Positions 26,919-37,919 of a DNA stretch of 64,000 bases are shown one piece after another. The position numbers and the translations under genes are program-made. The notes under the pieces were generated by a model. That model did no database searches and was not told the origin of the DNA. It worked only from the letters and a program-made list of their open reading frames with translations. The stretch spans positions 992,001 to 1,056,000 of the forward strand of contig NZ_LR134440.1 in NCBI RefSeq assembly GCF_900637855.1, in the 5' to 3' direction. Source of the stretch: Neisseria animaloris (GTDB lineage Bacteria; Pseudomonadota; Gammaproteobacteria; Burkholderiales; Neisseriaceae). The first letter of the stretch is position 1. Every line of letters starts with the position of its first letter.

Positions 26919-28997
26919 TTAATGCCCGTATTTTTTCCATAAATCATTTTGCAGGCTTACCTCTGCCTCGCCTTCGGCAGGAACGGCACGAACATAGCTG
27001 CCATCAGGCTGCATCAACCATGCCTGCGTGTTGTCTTGCAAAGCCAAAGTCAGCCCTTCGCGGATAATACGTGTTTTCAACTCGGGCAGCTCTATCGGCG
27101 TACAGGTTTCGATGCGACGGAAGAAATTGCGGCCCATCCAGTCGGCGCTGGAAATATAGGTATCTTCTTTGCCGTTGTTATAGAAATAATACACGCGCGA
27201 GTGTTCAAGCTGGCGGCCGATAATGGAACGCACTCGGATATTGTCCGACAATCCCGGCACTTGCGGACGCAAAGCACACATACCGCGTACAATCAAATCG
27301 ATTTGCACGCCGGCCGCACTGGCCGCATACAAGGCTTCGATAACGGTAGGTTCAAGCAAAGCATTCATCTTGGCCACAATCCGCGCAGGTTTGCCCGCTT
27401 TGGCATTCTTGGCTTCGCGTTCAATGCTTTCCATAACCATTTTATGCAGGGTGAACGGGCTTTGATACAGCTTGTTCAAACGAATAGGCTGGCCTAAACC
27501 GGTGATTTCCATAAAGATGGTGTTGACATCGGCGGTAATCTTTTCATCGGCGGTAATCAAGCCGAAGTCGGTATAAATCCGCGACGTACCTTGGTGGTAG
27601 TTGCCCGTGCCCAAGTGCGCATAGCGTTTGAGCACTCCCTCTTCACGGCGCACTACCAAAGCCATCTTCGCATGGATTTTATAGCCAAACACACCGTAAA
27701 CCACATGTGCTCCGGCATCTTCAAGCTGTTGCGCCCAGTTGACGTTATTGGCTTCATCAAAACGCGCCATCAATTCAACCACTACTGTAACCTGCTTGCC
27801 TGCATGCGTGGCTTTCAACAAAGCCTTTACCAGTTCGGACGTACTGCCGGTGCGGTAAATCGTCATTTTCACCGCCACCACATCCGGATCTACCGCGGCT
27901 TCACGGATAAAGCGGACAACAGGTTCGAACGATTGGTAAGGGTGGTGCAGCAAAACCGGCGCTTTGGCAGCCGCATCGATTACCGATTCGTTTTTACTCA
28001 AGTGTTTGGGTAAATCCGCGACATAAGGAGGAAATTTTAAGTCAGGACGGTCTACCATATCGGGCACGGCCATCAGCCGCACCAAATTTACCGGGCCTTT
28101 AACCTGATATAGCTCGGACGGTTCCAATTTGAAATGACTCAACAAAAATTCATAGATATGTGCAGGGCAGGTTTCCGCCACTTCCAAACGCACGCCATCT
28201 CCGTATTCCCTATCCTGCAATTCGCTCTGAATCGCCGCCCGCAGATTTTTCAAATCTTCTTCGTCCACCGTCAAATCACTGTCGCGGGTAAGGCGGAATT
28301 GATGGCAGCCTTTTACATCCATACCCGGGAAAAGTTTGTAGACATACTCGTGCAAAATCGACGACAAAAACACAAAGCCGTTATCGCCGTTACAAACCTC
28401 TTTCGGCAGTTGCAGCACGCGCGGCAAAATACGCGGAGCCTGCACAATTGCCATGCCTGAAGCCCTGCCGAACGCATCGGTACCGACCAGCTCGACGGCG
28501 AAATTAAGCGATTTATTCAGCGGGCGCGGAAAAGGGTGCGAAGGGTCGAGGCCTATGGGAGTAAGAATCGGCAGCAACTCGCGAGCGAAGTAGTCTTCGA
28601 TCCATTCCCTTTGTTCGGGTGTCCAGTTGCGGCGGCGGTAAAAATGGATGCCTTCTTTGCTCAACGCCGGTTGCAACTCTTCATTGAACAAAGCGTATTG
28701 TTCGCGTATTAAAGCACGCACTTCACGAGTAGCGGCGGCAATGGTTTCGGCCGGAGTACGGCCGCTGTCGAGTATGTGGTTGGGTCGCTGTTTCAATTCG
28801 CGTTTCAAATACGCCATGCGGACTTCAAAAAATTCGTCCAGATTCGATGAAACGATGCACAAAAAGCGCAACCGCTCCAACAGCGGCACGCGCGTATCCT
28901 GTGCCTGTGCCAACACGCGGCGGTTGAAGGCTAAAAGGCTCAATTCCCGGCAAAGTAATCGGTTTTGTTCAGGCATTCGAAATCTCCCAAAAGACAA
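26919..28997 (-). CDS. ppk1: Polyphosphate kinase 1
   Basis: 692 residues, full length. It makes polyphosphate from ATP reversibly. The N-terminal domain LLCRELSLLAFNRRVLAQ, the head domain, and two phospholipase-D-like C-terminal domains are present. The phosphorylated histidine lies in GYKIHAKM and the second conserved histidine in GRQLEHSRVYYF. No ppx gene adjoins it, unlike E. coli. Confidence 0.97.
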   Translation of the reverse strand: MSFGRFRMPEQNRLLCRELSLLAFNRRVLAQAQDTRVPLLERLRFLCIVSSNLDEFFEVRMAYLKRELKQRPNHILDSGRTPAETIAAATREVRALIREQYALFNEELQPALSKEGIHFYRRRNWTPEQREWIEDYFARELLPILTPIGLDPSHPFPRPLNKSLNFAVELVGTDAFGRASGMAIVQAPRILPRVLQLPKEVCNGDNGFVFLSSILHEYVYKLFPGMDVKGCHQFRLTRDSDLTVDEEDLKNLRAAIQSELQDREYGDGVRLEVAETCPAHIYEFLLSHFKLEPSELYQVKGPVNLVRLMAVPDMVDRPDLKFPPYVADLPKHLSKNESVIDAAAKAPVLLHHPYQSFEPVVRFIREAAVDPDVVAVKMTIYRTGSTSELVKALLKATHAGKQVTVVVELMARFDEANNVNWAQQLEDAGAHVVYGVFGYKIHAKMALVVRREEGVLKRYAHLGTGNYHQGTSRIYTDFGLITADEKITADVNTIFMEITGLGQPIRLNKLYQSPFTLHKMVMESIEREAKNAKAGKPARIVAKMNALLEPTVIEALYAASAAGVQIDLIVRGMCALRPQVPGLSDNIRVRSIIGRQLEHSRVYYFYNNGKEDTYISSADWMGRNFFRRIETCTPIELPELKTRIIREGLTLALQDNTQAWLMQPDGSYVRAVPAEGEAEVSLQNDLWKKYGH

Positions 28998-29284
28998 TAA
29001 ACGGCTGTTGCCTAACCAAACCTTTCATGTCAAAGCATCTCGGCTTTAATTTATTATGCGGTTCCGCTCACAGTTTCAGACGGCAACAAAATAACTTTAT
29101 AACAAATCCATTCAAAAGTAATAAATTATAACGTTTTCCTGTGCTGCTTTGCGATAAAGCAAGTAAGAGGGAAGTAAAGGTTTTCAGACGGCATTTTTAT
29201 AGTAAGCCGGAAGCTTGGTTTGAGTCGGAAAACGATTGCGGTAACAGCCGCCGTAAAGGTTATTTTGGCGGCGGCGGTAAGTTT

Positions 29285-30226
29285 TCAGACGGCCTGTTCA
29301 AAATAAGCCAATACGGTTTGGGGCAGCCAATTCAGATGGCCTTTGCCGCTGCCGCTCACAAACCCGACATGCCCTCCATACGGCGGCTGCAGTAGCGTAA
29401 CGTATTGGGAAACTTCGGTATGGTCGGGCAACGCTTCGGAAGGCAGAAACGGGTCGTTGACGGCGTTCAGCAATAAAGTAGGTATTCGGATTTCCGGCAG
29501 TAACGGCTTGCACGAGGCACGGCGGTAATAGTCATATCGGTCGGCAAAGCCGTGCAACGGAGCAGTGAAAAAATCGTCGAAATCCCCCAGCGTTTTGCAC
29601 TGCTGCAATTTATCGGTATGAAAACCGTTGGCGCGGGCTTTCGGCAAGAGGGAACCGAGAAAATAACGGGTGTAGAGCAAACGGGTAATGCCGCTGTCGA
29701 AACGGGCACCTGCGGCGGCCAAATCTACGGGAGCGGACACCACTGCAGCAGCTTTCGGTACGGCACAGCCGCCCTGCTCGCCCAGATATTTCGCCAGCAC
29801 GTTACCGCCGAGCGACACGCCGACGGCGTAAATATGCGGGTAACGCGCCGCCAAAGTATCGAGCATAAACTTGATTTCGGCCGTGTCGCCAGAATGGTAA
29901 AACACCGGCGCGGTATTAGGCACGCCGCCGCAACTGCGGAAATGCGCCACCACACCGTTCCACCCTTTTTCCAATACCACCTGCATCAAGGCGACGGCGT
30001 AATGGCTGCGGCTACTGCCCTCCAAGCCGTGGAACAACACAACCAACGGAGCATCGGTACGTGGGCTGTCGATAAAATCATAAGCCACCAACGTTTGGCC
30101 GGTGCTGTCGGGCAACAGTTCGCGGCGGTAGGCAGGCGGCGGAGACTGCAACGTTTTGGCATATAAAGTTTCAAGATTGCCGCTGCGCAGCCAGAGGGGA
30201 GTGTGAAGCGGAGGCAGGTTTGTCAT
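29285..30226 (-). CDS. YheT-family alpha/beta hydrolase
   Basis: 313 residues. The nucleophile elbow is GVSLGGN (Ser) near residue 142, the family FRSCGG motif precedes it, and the catalytic histidine lies in GGHVGF. HGLEGSSRSHY is the oxyanion region. Substrate unknown; relatives are esterases. It overlaps the upstream PAP2 gene by 4 bases (ATGA), so the two are translationally coupled. Confidence 0.9.
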   Translation of the reverse strand: MTNLPPLHTPLWLRSGNLETLYAKTLQSPPPAYRRELLPDSTGQTLVAYDFIDSPRTDAPLVVLFHGLEGSSRSHYAVALMQVVLEKGWNGVVAHFRSCGGVPNTAPVFYHSGDTAEIKFMLDTLAARYPHIYAVGVSLGGNVLAKYLGEQGGCAVPKAAAVVSAPVDLAAAGARFDSGITRLLYTRYFLGSLLPKARANGFHTDKLQQCKTLGDFDDFFTAPLHGFADRYDYYRRASCKPLLPEIRIPTLLLNAVNDPFLPSEALPDHTEVSQYVTLLQPPYGGHVGFVSGSGKGHLNWLPQTVLAYFEQAV

Positions 30227-30870
30227 GTAGATTCGGGCAGCTTACGGAATAAAACAAGATGCAGGCCGAGCACGGTGCTGACACCGGTAATCCAGCCCAC
30301 CAATACATCGGTAGGATAGTGTACACCTAAAACGATGCGCGAAAAGCCCATAAACAGCGTAAATGCAACCGCTGCGGCGATAATGTATTTCCGATAAGGC
30401 GAATACCAATACACCAATACAATCAAAGTAGCAATGGCAGCGGCAAACGTGCTGTGTCCGCTGGGAAAAGAAGCATTGGTTTCCTCGACGATACGCGGCC
30501 AGAATTCAGGGCGCGGGCGGTTGAAAAACTGTTTGGCGATAAACATAACTGCAGTAGACAAAGCCGCTCCCAACAGCACGAATAAAGCATAACCGCGCCG
30601 CCTGCGCAAATAAAGCCACAATGCAAACAATACGGTAATCGGTATGGCAACGGCGCTTTTACCGAGATGATGCAACACAATGGCAACAGGTGTAAAAGCC
30701 TCACCCGCATGCTCGTGCACCCACATCATCAGCGGCTGCTCGAAAACGAAATGCTGCTGGGCTCTGATGTCGTCGGCGATAAAACCGGCAATAACCAAAG
30801 GAATAACGATGCCCAGAAAAAGGACAAGCAACCGAGGAAAAGGCGGGATATAAGCGCGTAAAGGCAGCAT
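30223..30870 (-). CDS. PAP2-family membrane phosphatase
   Basis: 215 residues, about six membrane helices. All three PAP2 signature parts are present: KQFFNRPRPEF, PSGHSTFAA and SRIVLGVHYPTDVLVG. It probably removes phosphate from undecaprenyl diphosphate or phosphatidic acid; the sequence does not decide. First gene of a coupled pair with the YheT hydrolase. Confidence 0.92.
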   Translation of the reverse strand: MLPLRAYIPPFPRLLVLFLGIVIPLVIAGFIADDIRAQQHFVFEQPLMMWVHEHAGEAFTPVAIVLHHLGKSAVAIPITVLFALWLYLRRRRGYALFVLLGAALSTAVMFIAKQFFNRPRPEFWPRIVEETNASFPSGHSTFAAAIATLIVLVYWYSPYRKYIIAAAVAFTLFMGFSRIVLGVHYPTDVLVGWITGVSTVLGLHLVLFRKLPEST

Positions 30871-31356
30871 GCGGATACCGTTTGAAATTTATCGACACAG
30901 CATTATAGTGAATCGCCCCTGCTTTTCTACAAAAGACAGTAAAAAAACCGAATTTCTCCGCCACCCGCCCGCTTTCAGCCGTTTTTACAAGCATTTGTAA
31001 CTGCAACAGAACCGCTTACACACAACTTGCGCTACACCCCGGCCGACCATTCCGTAAGAACCGCTTAAATATTTAAGATTTGTAAAAGCATTCAATTCTA
31101 TTTTTGATTTAGTTATTGATAATAATTGTATTTTTCTCATTGGAAATTTGAGTAAAAAGTAAAGATATGTATAGACTTTATTGATATGATGTAGTTGCAA
31201 TATTCCCATAATAAACAATAAGCCGTTTCAAACGGATAATCGAAAAACGATACGGGCAAACACTCAGACCAAGTAATTTGCAGCCGATGCAACATTACCG
31301 CCGTATTTAACGGTTATTTCGCAGCAAACGGCATTTACCATCATACGGAGGTCGTT
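30871..31356. other. AT-rich intergenic region with a Fur-like site
   Basis: 486 bases between PAP2 (minus) and the 30-residue protein (plus). It contains a candidate Fur box (31112-31130) and a possible plus-strand promoter (TTTGAG and TATAGA, 17 bases apart, about 31148-31176). A 77-codon minus-strand frame at 30985-31218 is not supported. Confidence 0.5.
31112..31130. promoter_or_regulatory. Candidate Fur box
   Basis: GTTATTGATAATAATTGTA agrees with the 19-base Fur consensus GATAATGATAATCATTATC at 14 positions by eye, including the whole central GATAAT. It is too far from either gene to be a simple operator of the annotated starts unless a leader or small RNA begins here. Confidence 0.5.
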
Positions 31357-31449
31357 ATGTCTATGTTCTTTTTAAATATCATTATCCTGATTAGCTGCAT
31401 ATCCGTGCTTACTTTGGGAGCTTTATGGTTTTCGGGGCAGGATTTCTAA
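31357..31449 (+). CDS. 30-residue single-span membrane protein
   Basis: A short frame starting MSMFFLNIIILISC and ending LWFSGQDF, with GGAGG 7 bases before the ATG. Nearly all of it is one hydrophobic helix (residues 4-25) with a short polar tail. It ends just before an uptake-sequence terminator at 31476. Size and shape recall small accessory subunits such as CydX or KdpF, but there is no such operon here and no sequence match that I recognise. Ribosome site, helix and terminator make it likely to be expressed. Confidence 0.68.
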   Translation: MSMFFLNIIILISCISVLTLGALWFSGQDF

Positions 31450-31475
31450 ACCCGCCGCGGCAATCCGTCTTAGTA

Positions 31476-31509
31476 AGAGGCCGTCTGAAAACAATTTCAG
31501 ACGGCCTCT
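31476..31509 (+). terminator. Terminator after the 30-residue protein
   Basis: An inverted AGAGGCCGTCTGAA pair. A second, looser inverted pair follows at about 31613-31655, before tkt. Confidence 0.75.
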
Positions 31510-31724
31510 CTGATTAAATCCCGGATATCCGACAATGAAAGCTCTTTGAAACCTTTGCGGAAACACCGGCCGCAGCCCGTTCGAACCCAAGCCGTTTCAA
31601 ACGGCTTTTTTCTTTTCAGACGGCCTCAATCCATGCAAGAGGCCGTCTGAAACTGCCTTGAAACCACGGTCGAATCAAGCGATAATCAAAACTGTTTCCA
31701 CTCCTAACCAACAAAGGTATCCAA

Positions 31725-33716
31725 ATGGCTTCTCAACTGGCAAATGCCATCCGTTTTCTTTCCGCCGACGCAGTTCAAAAAGCCAATTCCGGCCACCCCG
31801 GTGCGCCGATGGGCATGGCTGAAATGGCCGAAGTGCTGTGGACGAAATTTTTAAACCACAACCCCGCCAACCCCAAATTCTACAACCGCGACCGTTTCGT
31901 CCTTTCCAACGGCCACGCATCGATGATTCTTTACAGCCTGCTGCACCTTACCGGCTACAACGTATCCATTGAAGACCTGAAAAACTTCCGCCAACTGCAC
32001 AGCAAAACCCCCGGCCACCCCGAATACGGCTACACCGACGGCGTGGAAACCACCACCGGCCCGTTGGGACAAGGCATTGCCAACGCAGTGGGCATGGCGT
32101 TGGCCGAAAAAATCCTTGCCGCCGAATTCAATAAAGACGGCCTCGATATCGTCGACCACCACACCTATGTATTCTTGGGCGACGGCTGCCTGATGGAAGG
32201 CGTGTCGCACGAAGCCTGCTCGCTGGCCGGCACTTTGGGCTTGGGCAAACTGATCGTGCTCTACGACGACAACAATATCTCCATCGACGGCAAAGTGGAC
32301 GGCTGGTTTACCGAAAACATTCCGCAACGCTTTGAAAGCTACGGCTGGCATGTGGTGCCGAACGTAAACGGCCACGACACCGCCGCCATTCAGACGGCCA
32401 TCGAAGCGGCGAAAGCCGAAACCGGCAAACCTTCCATCATCTGCTGCAAAACCTTAATCGGCAAAGGCGCGGCCACCAAAGAAGGCAGCCACAAAACCCA
32501 CGGTGCGCCGTTGGGAGACGAAGAAATCGAAGCCACCCGCAAACATTTGGGCTGGAACCACGGTCCGTTTGAAATCCCGCAAGACGTTTACGCCGCGTGG
32601 AGCACCAAAGAAAAAGGCGCGAAACTCGAAGCCGAATGGAACGAAAAATTCGCCCGTTATCAAGAAAAATTCCCCGCCGAAGCCGCCGAGTTCGTGCGCC
32701 GCATGGATAACAAACTGCCTGAAAACTTCGATGCCTATGTTCAGACGGCCTTAAAAGAAGTGTGCGACAAAGCCGAAAAAATCGCCACCCGCAAGGCCAG
32801 CCAAAACAGCATTGAAATCCTCGCCAAAGTCTTGCCCGAATTTGTAGGCGGCTCTGCCGACCTTACCCCGTCGAACCTTACCGATTGGTCGGCAAGCAAA
32901 GCCGTAACCGGCGAAAACGGCGGCAACTATATCCACTACGGCGTGCGCGAATTCGGCATGGCCGCCATTATGAACGGCATGGCCCTGCACGGCGGCGTGA
33001 AACCTTTCGGCGCAACCTTCCTGATGTTCAGCGAATACGCCCGCAACGCTCTGCGCATGGCTTCGCTGATGAAAATCAACCCGATTTTCGTGTTTACCCA
33101 CGACTCAATCGGCCTCGGCGAAGACGGCCCCACCCACCAGCCTGTCGAGCAAACCGCCACCCTGCGCCTGATTCCCAACATGGCCGTATGGCGGCCGTGC
33201 GACACCGCCGAATCGTTGGTGGCATGGGCAGAAGCCGCCAAAGCCGCCGACCATCCGAGCTGCCTGATTTTCAGCCGCCAAAACCTGCCGTTCATCCCGC
33301 GCAGCCAAGCCCAGTTGGACAGCATTAAACGCGGCGGCTATATCATTAGCGAAGCCGAAAACGGCCAAGCCCAAGCCGTGGTAATCGCCACCGGTTCCGA
33401 AGTCGAGTTGGCTTTGAACGCGCAAGAAGCATTGGCCGAACAAGGCATTGCCGTAAACGTCGTTTCCATGCCTTCCACCAACGTATTCGACCGGCAAGAT
33501 GCCGCCTACCGCAACAGCGTGTTGCCGCAAAACCTGCCGCGTATCGCCGTTGAAGCAGGCGTTACCGACGGCTGGTACAAATACGTCGGTCTGAACGGTG
33601 CCGTAGTCGGCCTTGACCGCTTCGGCGAATCGGCTCCGGCGGAACTGCTGTTCAAAGAATTCGGCTTTACCGTTGATAATGTGGTAAACACCGTAAAAGC
33701 CGTGCTGAAAGCTTAA
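31725..33716 (+). CDS. tkt: Transketolase
   Basis: 663 residues, full length. Thiamine-dependent transfer of two-carbon units in the pentose phosphate pathway. [24 protein letters not shown] (thiamine diphosphate motif) and [11 protein letters not shown] are the signatures. Two internal uptake-sequence fragments are read as IQTAIE and VQTALK. Single gene with a strong terminator. Confidence 0.97.
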   Translation: MASQLANAIRFLSADAVQKANSGHPGAPMGMAEMAEVLWTKFLNHNPANPKFYNRDRFVLSNGHASMILYSLLHLTGYNVSIEDLKNFRQLHSKTPGHPEYGYTDGVETTTGPLGQGIANAVGMALAEKILAAEFNKDGLDIVDHHTYVFLGDGCLMEGVSHEACSLAGTLGLGKLIVLYDDNNISIDGKVDGWFTENIPQRFESYGWHVVPNVNGHDTAAIQTAIEAAKAETGKPSIICCKTLIGKGAATKEGSHKTHGAPLGDEEIEATRKHLGWNHGPFEIPQDVYAAWSTKEKGAKLEAEWNEKFARYQEKFPAEAAEFVRRMDNKLPENFDAYVQTALKEVCDKAEKIATRKASQNSIEILAKVLPEFVGGSADLTPSNLTDWSASKAVTGENGGNYIHYGVREFGMAAIMNGMALHGGVKPFGATFLMFSEYARNALRMASLMKINPIFVFTHDSIGLGEDGPTHQPVEQTATLRLIPNMAVWRPCDTAESLVAWAEAAKAADHPSCLIFSRQNLPFIPRSQAQLDSIKRGGYIISEAENGQAQAVVIATGSEVELALNAQEALAEQGIAVNVVSMPSTNVFDRQDAAYRNSVLPQNLPRIAVEAGVTDGWYKYVGLNGAVVGLDRFGESAPAELLFKEFGFTVDNVVNTVKAVLKA

Positions 33717-33734
33717 GCATAGGCTAGTTGTGAA

Positions 33735-33770
33735 AGAGGCCGTCTGAAAAGTGTTTTCAGACGGCCTCTT
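33735..33770. terminator. Inverted uptake-sequence terminator between tkt and luxS
   Basis: AGAGGCCGTCTGAA and its inverse between converging genes. Confidence 0.82.
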
Positions 33771-33788
33771 CACCATTCAAACAGCTTC

Positions 33789-34295
33789 TTACTCTTTTAA
33801 CAAACTTTCGTCCAGCGTCAAATCTTCGTTTTTGTTTACGCTGATTTTGCGGTCCAGCACGTTTTGGGCGATGCCTTGCGCTTCAATCAGCGAGTGCATT
33901 TGGTAAGTGCCGCATTGGTATTCGTTCAGTTCGGGAATCTGATTCTGGTCTTTTACGTTCAACACATCCCGCATCGAAGCCAGCCATGCGTCGGCAACTT
34001 TTTGCTCGTCGGGGGTTCCGATCAGGCTCATGTAGAAACCGGTGCGGCAGCCCATCGGGGAAATGTCGATGATTTCCACATCTACTCCGTTCAGATGTTC
34101 GCGCATAAAGCCGGCGAAAAGGTGCTCCAGCGTGTGAATGCCTTTTTCGGACAAGATTTCCTGATTCGGCACGCAAAAGCGCAGATCGTAAACGGTAATG
34201 TTGTCGCCTTTCGGCGTTTGCATGGTTTTGGCAATACGCACGGCGGGAGCGTGCATACGGGTGTGGTCAACTTTGAAACTGTCGAGCAGGGGCAT
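33789..34295 (-). CDS. luxS: S-ribosylhomocysteine lyase LuxS
   Basis: 168 residues. It cleaves S-ribosylhomocysteine to homocysteine and DPD, the AI-2 precursor, in the activated methyl cycle. The metal site HTLEH (His54, His58) and the third ligand Cys128 (YQCGTYQMH) are present, with the N-terminal DHTRMHAP. A single gene; no pfs gene is near. Confidence 0.97.
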   Translation of the reverse strand: MPLLDSFKVDHTRMHAPAVRIAKTMQTPKGDNITVYDLRFCVPNQEILSEKGIHTLEHLFAGFMREHLNGVDVEIIDISPMGCRTGFYMSLIGTPDEQKVADAWLASMRDVLNVKDQNQIPELNEYQCGTYQMHSLIEAQGIAQNVLDRKISVNKNEDLTLDESLLKE

Positions 34296-34352
34296 GGCGG
34301 TTTCCTTTTAATCTTACGGGTTCGGGCATGTATGATAGCATTTTTTGATTGC

Positions 34353-34399
34353 AGAGGCCGTCTGAAAACCAACCGTATTCCTGTTTTCAGACGACCTCT
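34353..34399 (-). terminator. Terminator after ppc with one decayed arm
   Basis: AGAGGCCGTCTGAA faces TTCAGACGACCTCT, where one base differs from the uptake consensus. It lies just past the ppc stop and upstream of luxS. Confidence 0.65.
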
Positions 34400-34415
34400 G
34401 TCGAATGTTTCCGCA

Positions 34416-37118
34416 TCAGCCGGTATTGCGCAAACCCTGTGCGACTCCGTTGATAGTGAGATGCACCATTTGCAGCAGATAGGGGTTTTCGGGGTCTTTG
34501 CGCAGCTGTTTGAGCAGGGCTACCTGCAAGCCGTTGAGGGCATTCAGATACGGCATCCGCAAGGCCAGCGAGCGGGCCAAACTGCGGTTGTCGCTGAGCA
34601 GTTCGCCGGTTTGCAGAATATCCAACAGGGCTTTGCGGCTTCTGAGGTATTCTTCTTTAATCATGCCGAAAATTTCGGCGGCGCGTTGCGGCGACTCGCT
34701 CAAACCGGCGTAGTTTTCCGCCAACGTCAAGTCGGTTTTCGCCATCACTTGCTCCATATTCGACAACATGGCTTGGAAGAAGGGGTTGTCTTGTGCGTGC
34801 TGCTGCATGTCTTTCAGACGGCCTGCATCTTGCCGGCACAACTCTTCCACCGCGCTGCCGAAGCCGTACCACGCGGGCAGCATCAAGCGGTTTTGCGTCC
34901 ATGAGAATACCCACGGAATCGCACGCAGGTCTTGAATGCGCGCCAGTGTTTTACGGCTGGCGGGTCGGCTGCCGAGGTTGAGGGTGGCGATTTCGCGGAT
35001 CGGGCTGGTTTGCAGGAAATAGTCGATGAAGCCGTCGCAGGTAATCAAGGCGCGGTAATGCTTGAATGCGCTGTCGGACAATGCCTGCATCAGGTTGCCG
35101 TCGGGGTCTTTTTGGTTTGGCAGCAAGCTGGCTTCGAGCGTAGCGGCAACCAGTGTTTCGAGGTTGCGGTGGGCGTTGTTGAAGTCGGCGTATTTGGCAC
35201 TGATCACTTCGCCCTGCTCGGTAATGCGTATCTGCCCCGCTACGCTGCCCTGCGGCTGCGCCAGCACTGCTTGGTAAGAAGGGCCGCCGCCTCGTCCGAC
35301 ACTACCGCCGCGCCCGTGAAACAGCCTCATTCTGATGCCGTAGCGGGCGAAAAGCACCACTAAGCCTTGTTCCGCCTGATACAGCTCCCACGAACTGCTC
35401 ACATAGCCGCCGTCTTTATTGCTGTCGGAATAGCCGAGCATGATTTCCTGAATATTGTCGCGGCCGACAAGCAAATCGCGATACCACGACAGGTTGAACA
35501 TGGTTTCCATCACGGCACAGGCGTTTTCGAGCGCTTCTATGGTTTCGAACAGCGGCACGATATTGATGCGGCTCACAGGTTTGCCGTTTTCCAACACCAG
35601 CAAACCGCTCTCTTTCAGCAGCAAGGCCAGCACCAGCAAATCGCTGGGGGCTTCGGCATTGGAGATAATGCTTTGGTTGATGGCTTTTTCGCCGAACTCG
35701 TCTTTGATTTTGCGCGCTTCGTGGAAAATCGCCAGCTCGTGCCGCGTGTGTTCGCTGTATACGGTGTAGGGATTGTAAAGCGGGCGTTGGTTTTGCAGTT
35801 CGCGCAATAAAACGGCTTGTTTTTCCTGCTCCGGCAAAGCCTCGTAATCTTCCAATCCGGCATGCCGGAACAATTCGGCCACCACTTCGGCGTGTTTGCC
35901 GCCATGTTGGCGCAAATCGAGCGGCATCATGAAGAAACCGAACACCGAAGCGGTGCGGATAACGTCGGCCAAGCGCGCTCCGGCCAGCAACTCGCTGCCG
36001 TTGTCGCTCAAAGATTGTTGCAATGTTTTCAAATCGGCAATAAAACTTTCGGCATCGGGATACGGCTCCAGCGTGCCGAAACGGCACCCCAAAGTCAGGC
36101 CGAGTTTATGCGCTTTGCCGATTAAGCGCGCCATGATGTAGGCGATGGCGCGGCGGTACGGCTCTTCTTCGTGGGCGATGGCGGTATCGGGGGATTGGGC
36201 GGACAATGCCGTTACGCCCTCATTCACCCGCACCCTGCGCACCGACAGCGGCAGGTCCTGATACAGCTCGCCCAACTGGCGGCGGTAATAGTGGAATACG
36301 GTATCGGCATGACGGGTAAACGCATGGCGCAAGGTGTCGGCGGAAACAAACGGATTGCCGTCGCGGTCGCCGCCTATCCAGCCGCCGATTTGCAGCAGAT
36401 CGGGAATGCGGATATCGGACCACACGGTTTGAAAGGTTTTTTCCATCGAGCGGTAGAGTTTGGGCAGCGCGTAGAAAAAACTCAGCGGAAAAATTGACAC
36501 GCCGTTGTTGATTTCATCTTTTACCGTGATTTTGAAATGGCGGGTTTCGCTGGTTTGCCACAAAGCCAAAAGCGACGTGTCGATTTCACGTTGCAGCTCT
36601 TCCAAAGCTTCCGCGCTGCGGCAGAACTCGCGTTGCGGCAGCAGCATACGGATGCGGCGGTGAAAGTTCAAAGTAGCCTGACGTTGCACTTCGGTAGGAT
36701 GCGCGGTCAATACCGCGGCGATATGCGTTTGATCCAATTGTTTTTGCAGGGTTTCGGCATCAATTTGATGTTTGCGCAGCTTGCGTACCGTTTCCACCAA
36801 ACTGCCTTCTGCCGCACTCGTCCCTGCACTTTCATGTGCTAAACGGCGGCGTTCGTGGTGCACATCCTCGGCAATATTCAAAATCTGGGCGAACATGCCG
36901 CAGGCAATAATCAGGTTTTGAGTTTGCTTTTCGTCCAATTGCGGCAATATTTTTTCGATGACCGCACTGCTGTCTTCCGCGTCGGACAATGCTTTTACCG
37001 TGTTTAACACCGCATCGGTCGTTTCATTTTGCAACAATTTGAACAACGCCTGTTTCAGAAACGCTGCATCGGCGGCCAGTGCCGCATCTTTCGGATTATT
37101 GAGGATGTGAAGCTGCAT
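34416..37118 (-). CDS. ppc: Phosphoenolpyruvate carboxylase
   Basis: 900 residues. It adds bicarbonate to PEP to form oxaloacetate. Catalytic His140 is in [10 protein letters not shown], and the mobile loop [14 protein letters not shown] and C-terminal QGLRNTG are intact. It is likely controlled allosterically, as in other bacteria, by acetyl-CoA and aspartate; that is family knowledge, not seen here. Single gene. Confidence 0.97.
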   Translation of the reverse strand: MQLHILNNPKDAALAADAAFLKQALFKLLQNETTDAVLNTVKALSDAEDSSAVIEKILPQLDEKQTQNLIIACGMFAQILNIAEDVHHERRRLAHESAGTSAAEGSLVETVRKLRKHQIDAETLQKQLDQTHIAAVLTAHPTEVQRQATLNFHRRIRMLLPQREFCRSAEALEELQREIDTSLLALWQTSETRHFKITVKDEINNGVSIFPLSFFYALPKLYRSMEKTFQTVWSDIRIPDLLQIGGWIGGDRDGNPFVSADTLRHAFTRHADTVFHYYRRQLGELYQDLPLSVRRVRVNEGVTALSAQSPDTAIAHEEEPYRRAIAYIMARLIGKAHKLGLTLGCRFGTLEPYPDAESFIADLKTLQQSLSDNGSELLAGARLADVIRTASVFGFFMMPLDLRQHGGKHAEVVAELFRHAGLEDYEALPEQEKQAVLLRELQNQRPLYNPYTVYSEHTRHELAIFHEARKIKDEFGEKAINQSIISNAEAPSDLLVLALLLKESGLLVLENGKPVSRINIVPLFETIEALENACAVMETMFNLSWYRDLLVGRDNIQEIMLGYSDSNKDGGYVSSSWELYQAEQGLVVLFARYGIRMRLFHGRGGSVGRGGGPSYQAVLAQPQGSVAGQIRITEQGEVISAKYADFNNAHRNLETLVAATLEASLLPNQKDPDGNLMQALSDSAFKHYRALITCDGFIDYFLQTSPIREIATLNLGSRPASRKTLARIQDLRAIPWVFSWTQNRLMLPAWYGFGSAVEELCRQDAGRLKDMQQHAQDNPFFQAMLSNMEQVMAKTDLTLAENYAGLSESPQRAAEIFGMIKEEYLRSRKALLDILQTGELLSDNRSLARSLALRMPYLNALNGLQVALLKQLRKDPENPYLLQMVHLTINGVAQGLRNTG

Positions 37119-37397
37119 ATCTGTTTCTTTCTTAATAAAATAGTAAGGCCGAACGAAATTATTCTATAACAGGGTATTCAATCACACTAGAATTGTCAGC
37201 AATGTAGTTTTTTGTAATTTGATTTAAATCTGAAAAAACATTGGAAGCCGTCTGAAAAAGCGTTTGTTTCTGCATAAAAAATACTCCATAAATTGCCGAC
37301 TCCGTAGGCGGCAGGCCGAAAATGCCTTAAAATATCATCCAATTTGCCGCCGGTATTTTCAGACGGCCTTTCAATCAAAACACATTCAGGAAACATC

Positions 37398-37898
37398 ATG
37401 ACCGACCTAACCCATTTCAACGAAAGCAACGAAGCCCACATGGTAGACATTGCAGCCAAAATGCCCACCCAACGCATCGCCCGTGCCAGCGGCTACATCA
37501 ATATGAGCCACGACACCATAAAACTGATTGTCGAAGGTTCCACAAAAAAAGGCGATGTGCTCGGCATTGCCCGCATTGCCGCCATCCAGGCCACCAAACA
37601 AACCGGCTTTCTGATTCCACTGTGCCATCCGATTGCACTTACCCACGTTCGCGTAGACTTTGAAATCGATACCGATCTGGCACGCATCAAAGCTACCGTA
37701 ACCGCCAGCACCGAAGGCAAAACCGGTGTGGAAATGGAAGCCCTTACCGGTGTCAACATCGCCCTGCTTACCATCTACGACATGCTCAAAGCAGTCGATA
37801 AAGCCATGGTGATTACCCAAATCCACCTTGAAGAAAAAACCGGCGGCAAGAGCGGCCCGTTTGTTTTCGACAACAGCCTCGAAAACCTCATCTACTAA
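37398..37898 (+). CDS. moaC: Cyclic pyranopterin monophosphate synthase MoaC
   Basis: 166 residues from the ATG at 37398 (AGGA 8 bases upstream); the open frame runs 18 codons further back without a ribosome site. It forms cyclic pyranopterin in molybdenum cofactor synthesis. [26 protein letters not shown] and [17 protein letters not shown] are the family signature. First of a pair with the MoeB-like gene 21 bases downstream. Confidence 0.97.
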   Translation: MTDLTHFNESNEAHMVDIAAKMPTQRIARASGYINMSHDTIKLIVEGSTKKGDVLGIARIAAIQATKQTGFLIPLCHPIALTHVRVDFEIDTDLARIKATVTASTEGKTGVEMEALTGVNIALLTIYDMLKAVDKAMVITQIHLEEKTGGKSGPFVFDNSLENLIY

Positions 37899-37919
37899 AA
37901 CCAAAATCGAAACTCCCTC

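Noticed and set aside
30900..30920. Correia-type repeat end (TATAGTGAATCG)
   Set aside because: Only a partial match to the TATAGTGGATTAA end and no second end nearby.
30985..31218. 77-codon minus-strand frame near the Fur-like site
   Set aside because: No ribosome site and no family features; it covers the candidate Fur box.
33864..34904. 346-codon plus-strand frame
   Set aside because: It runs antisense over luxS and part of ppc, with no family features.
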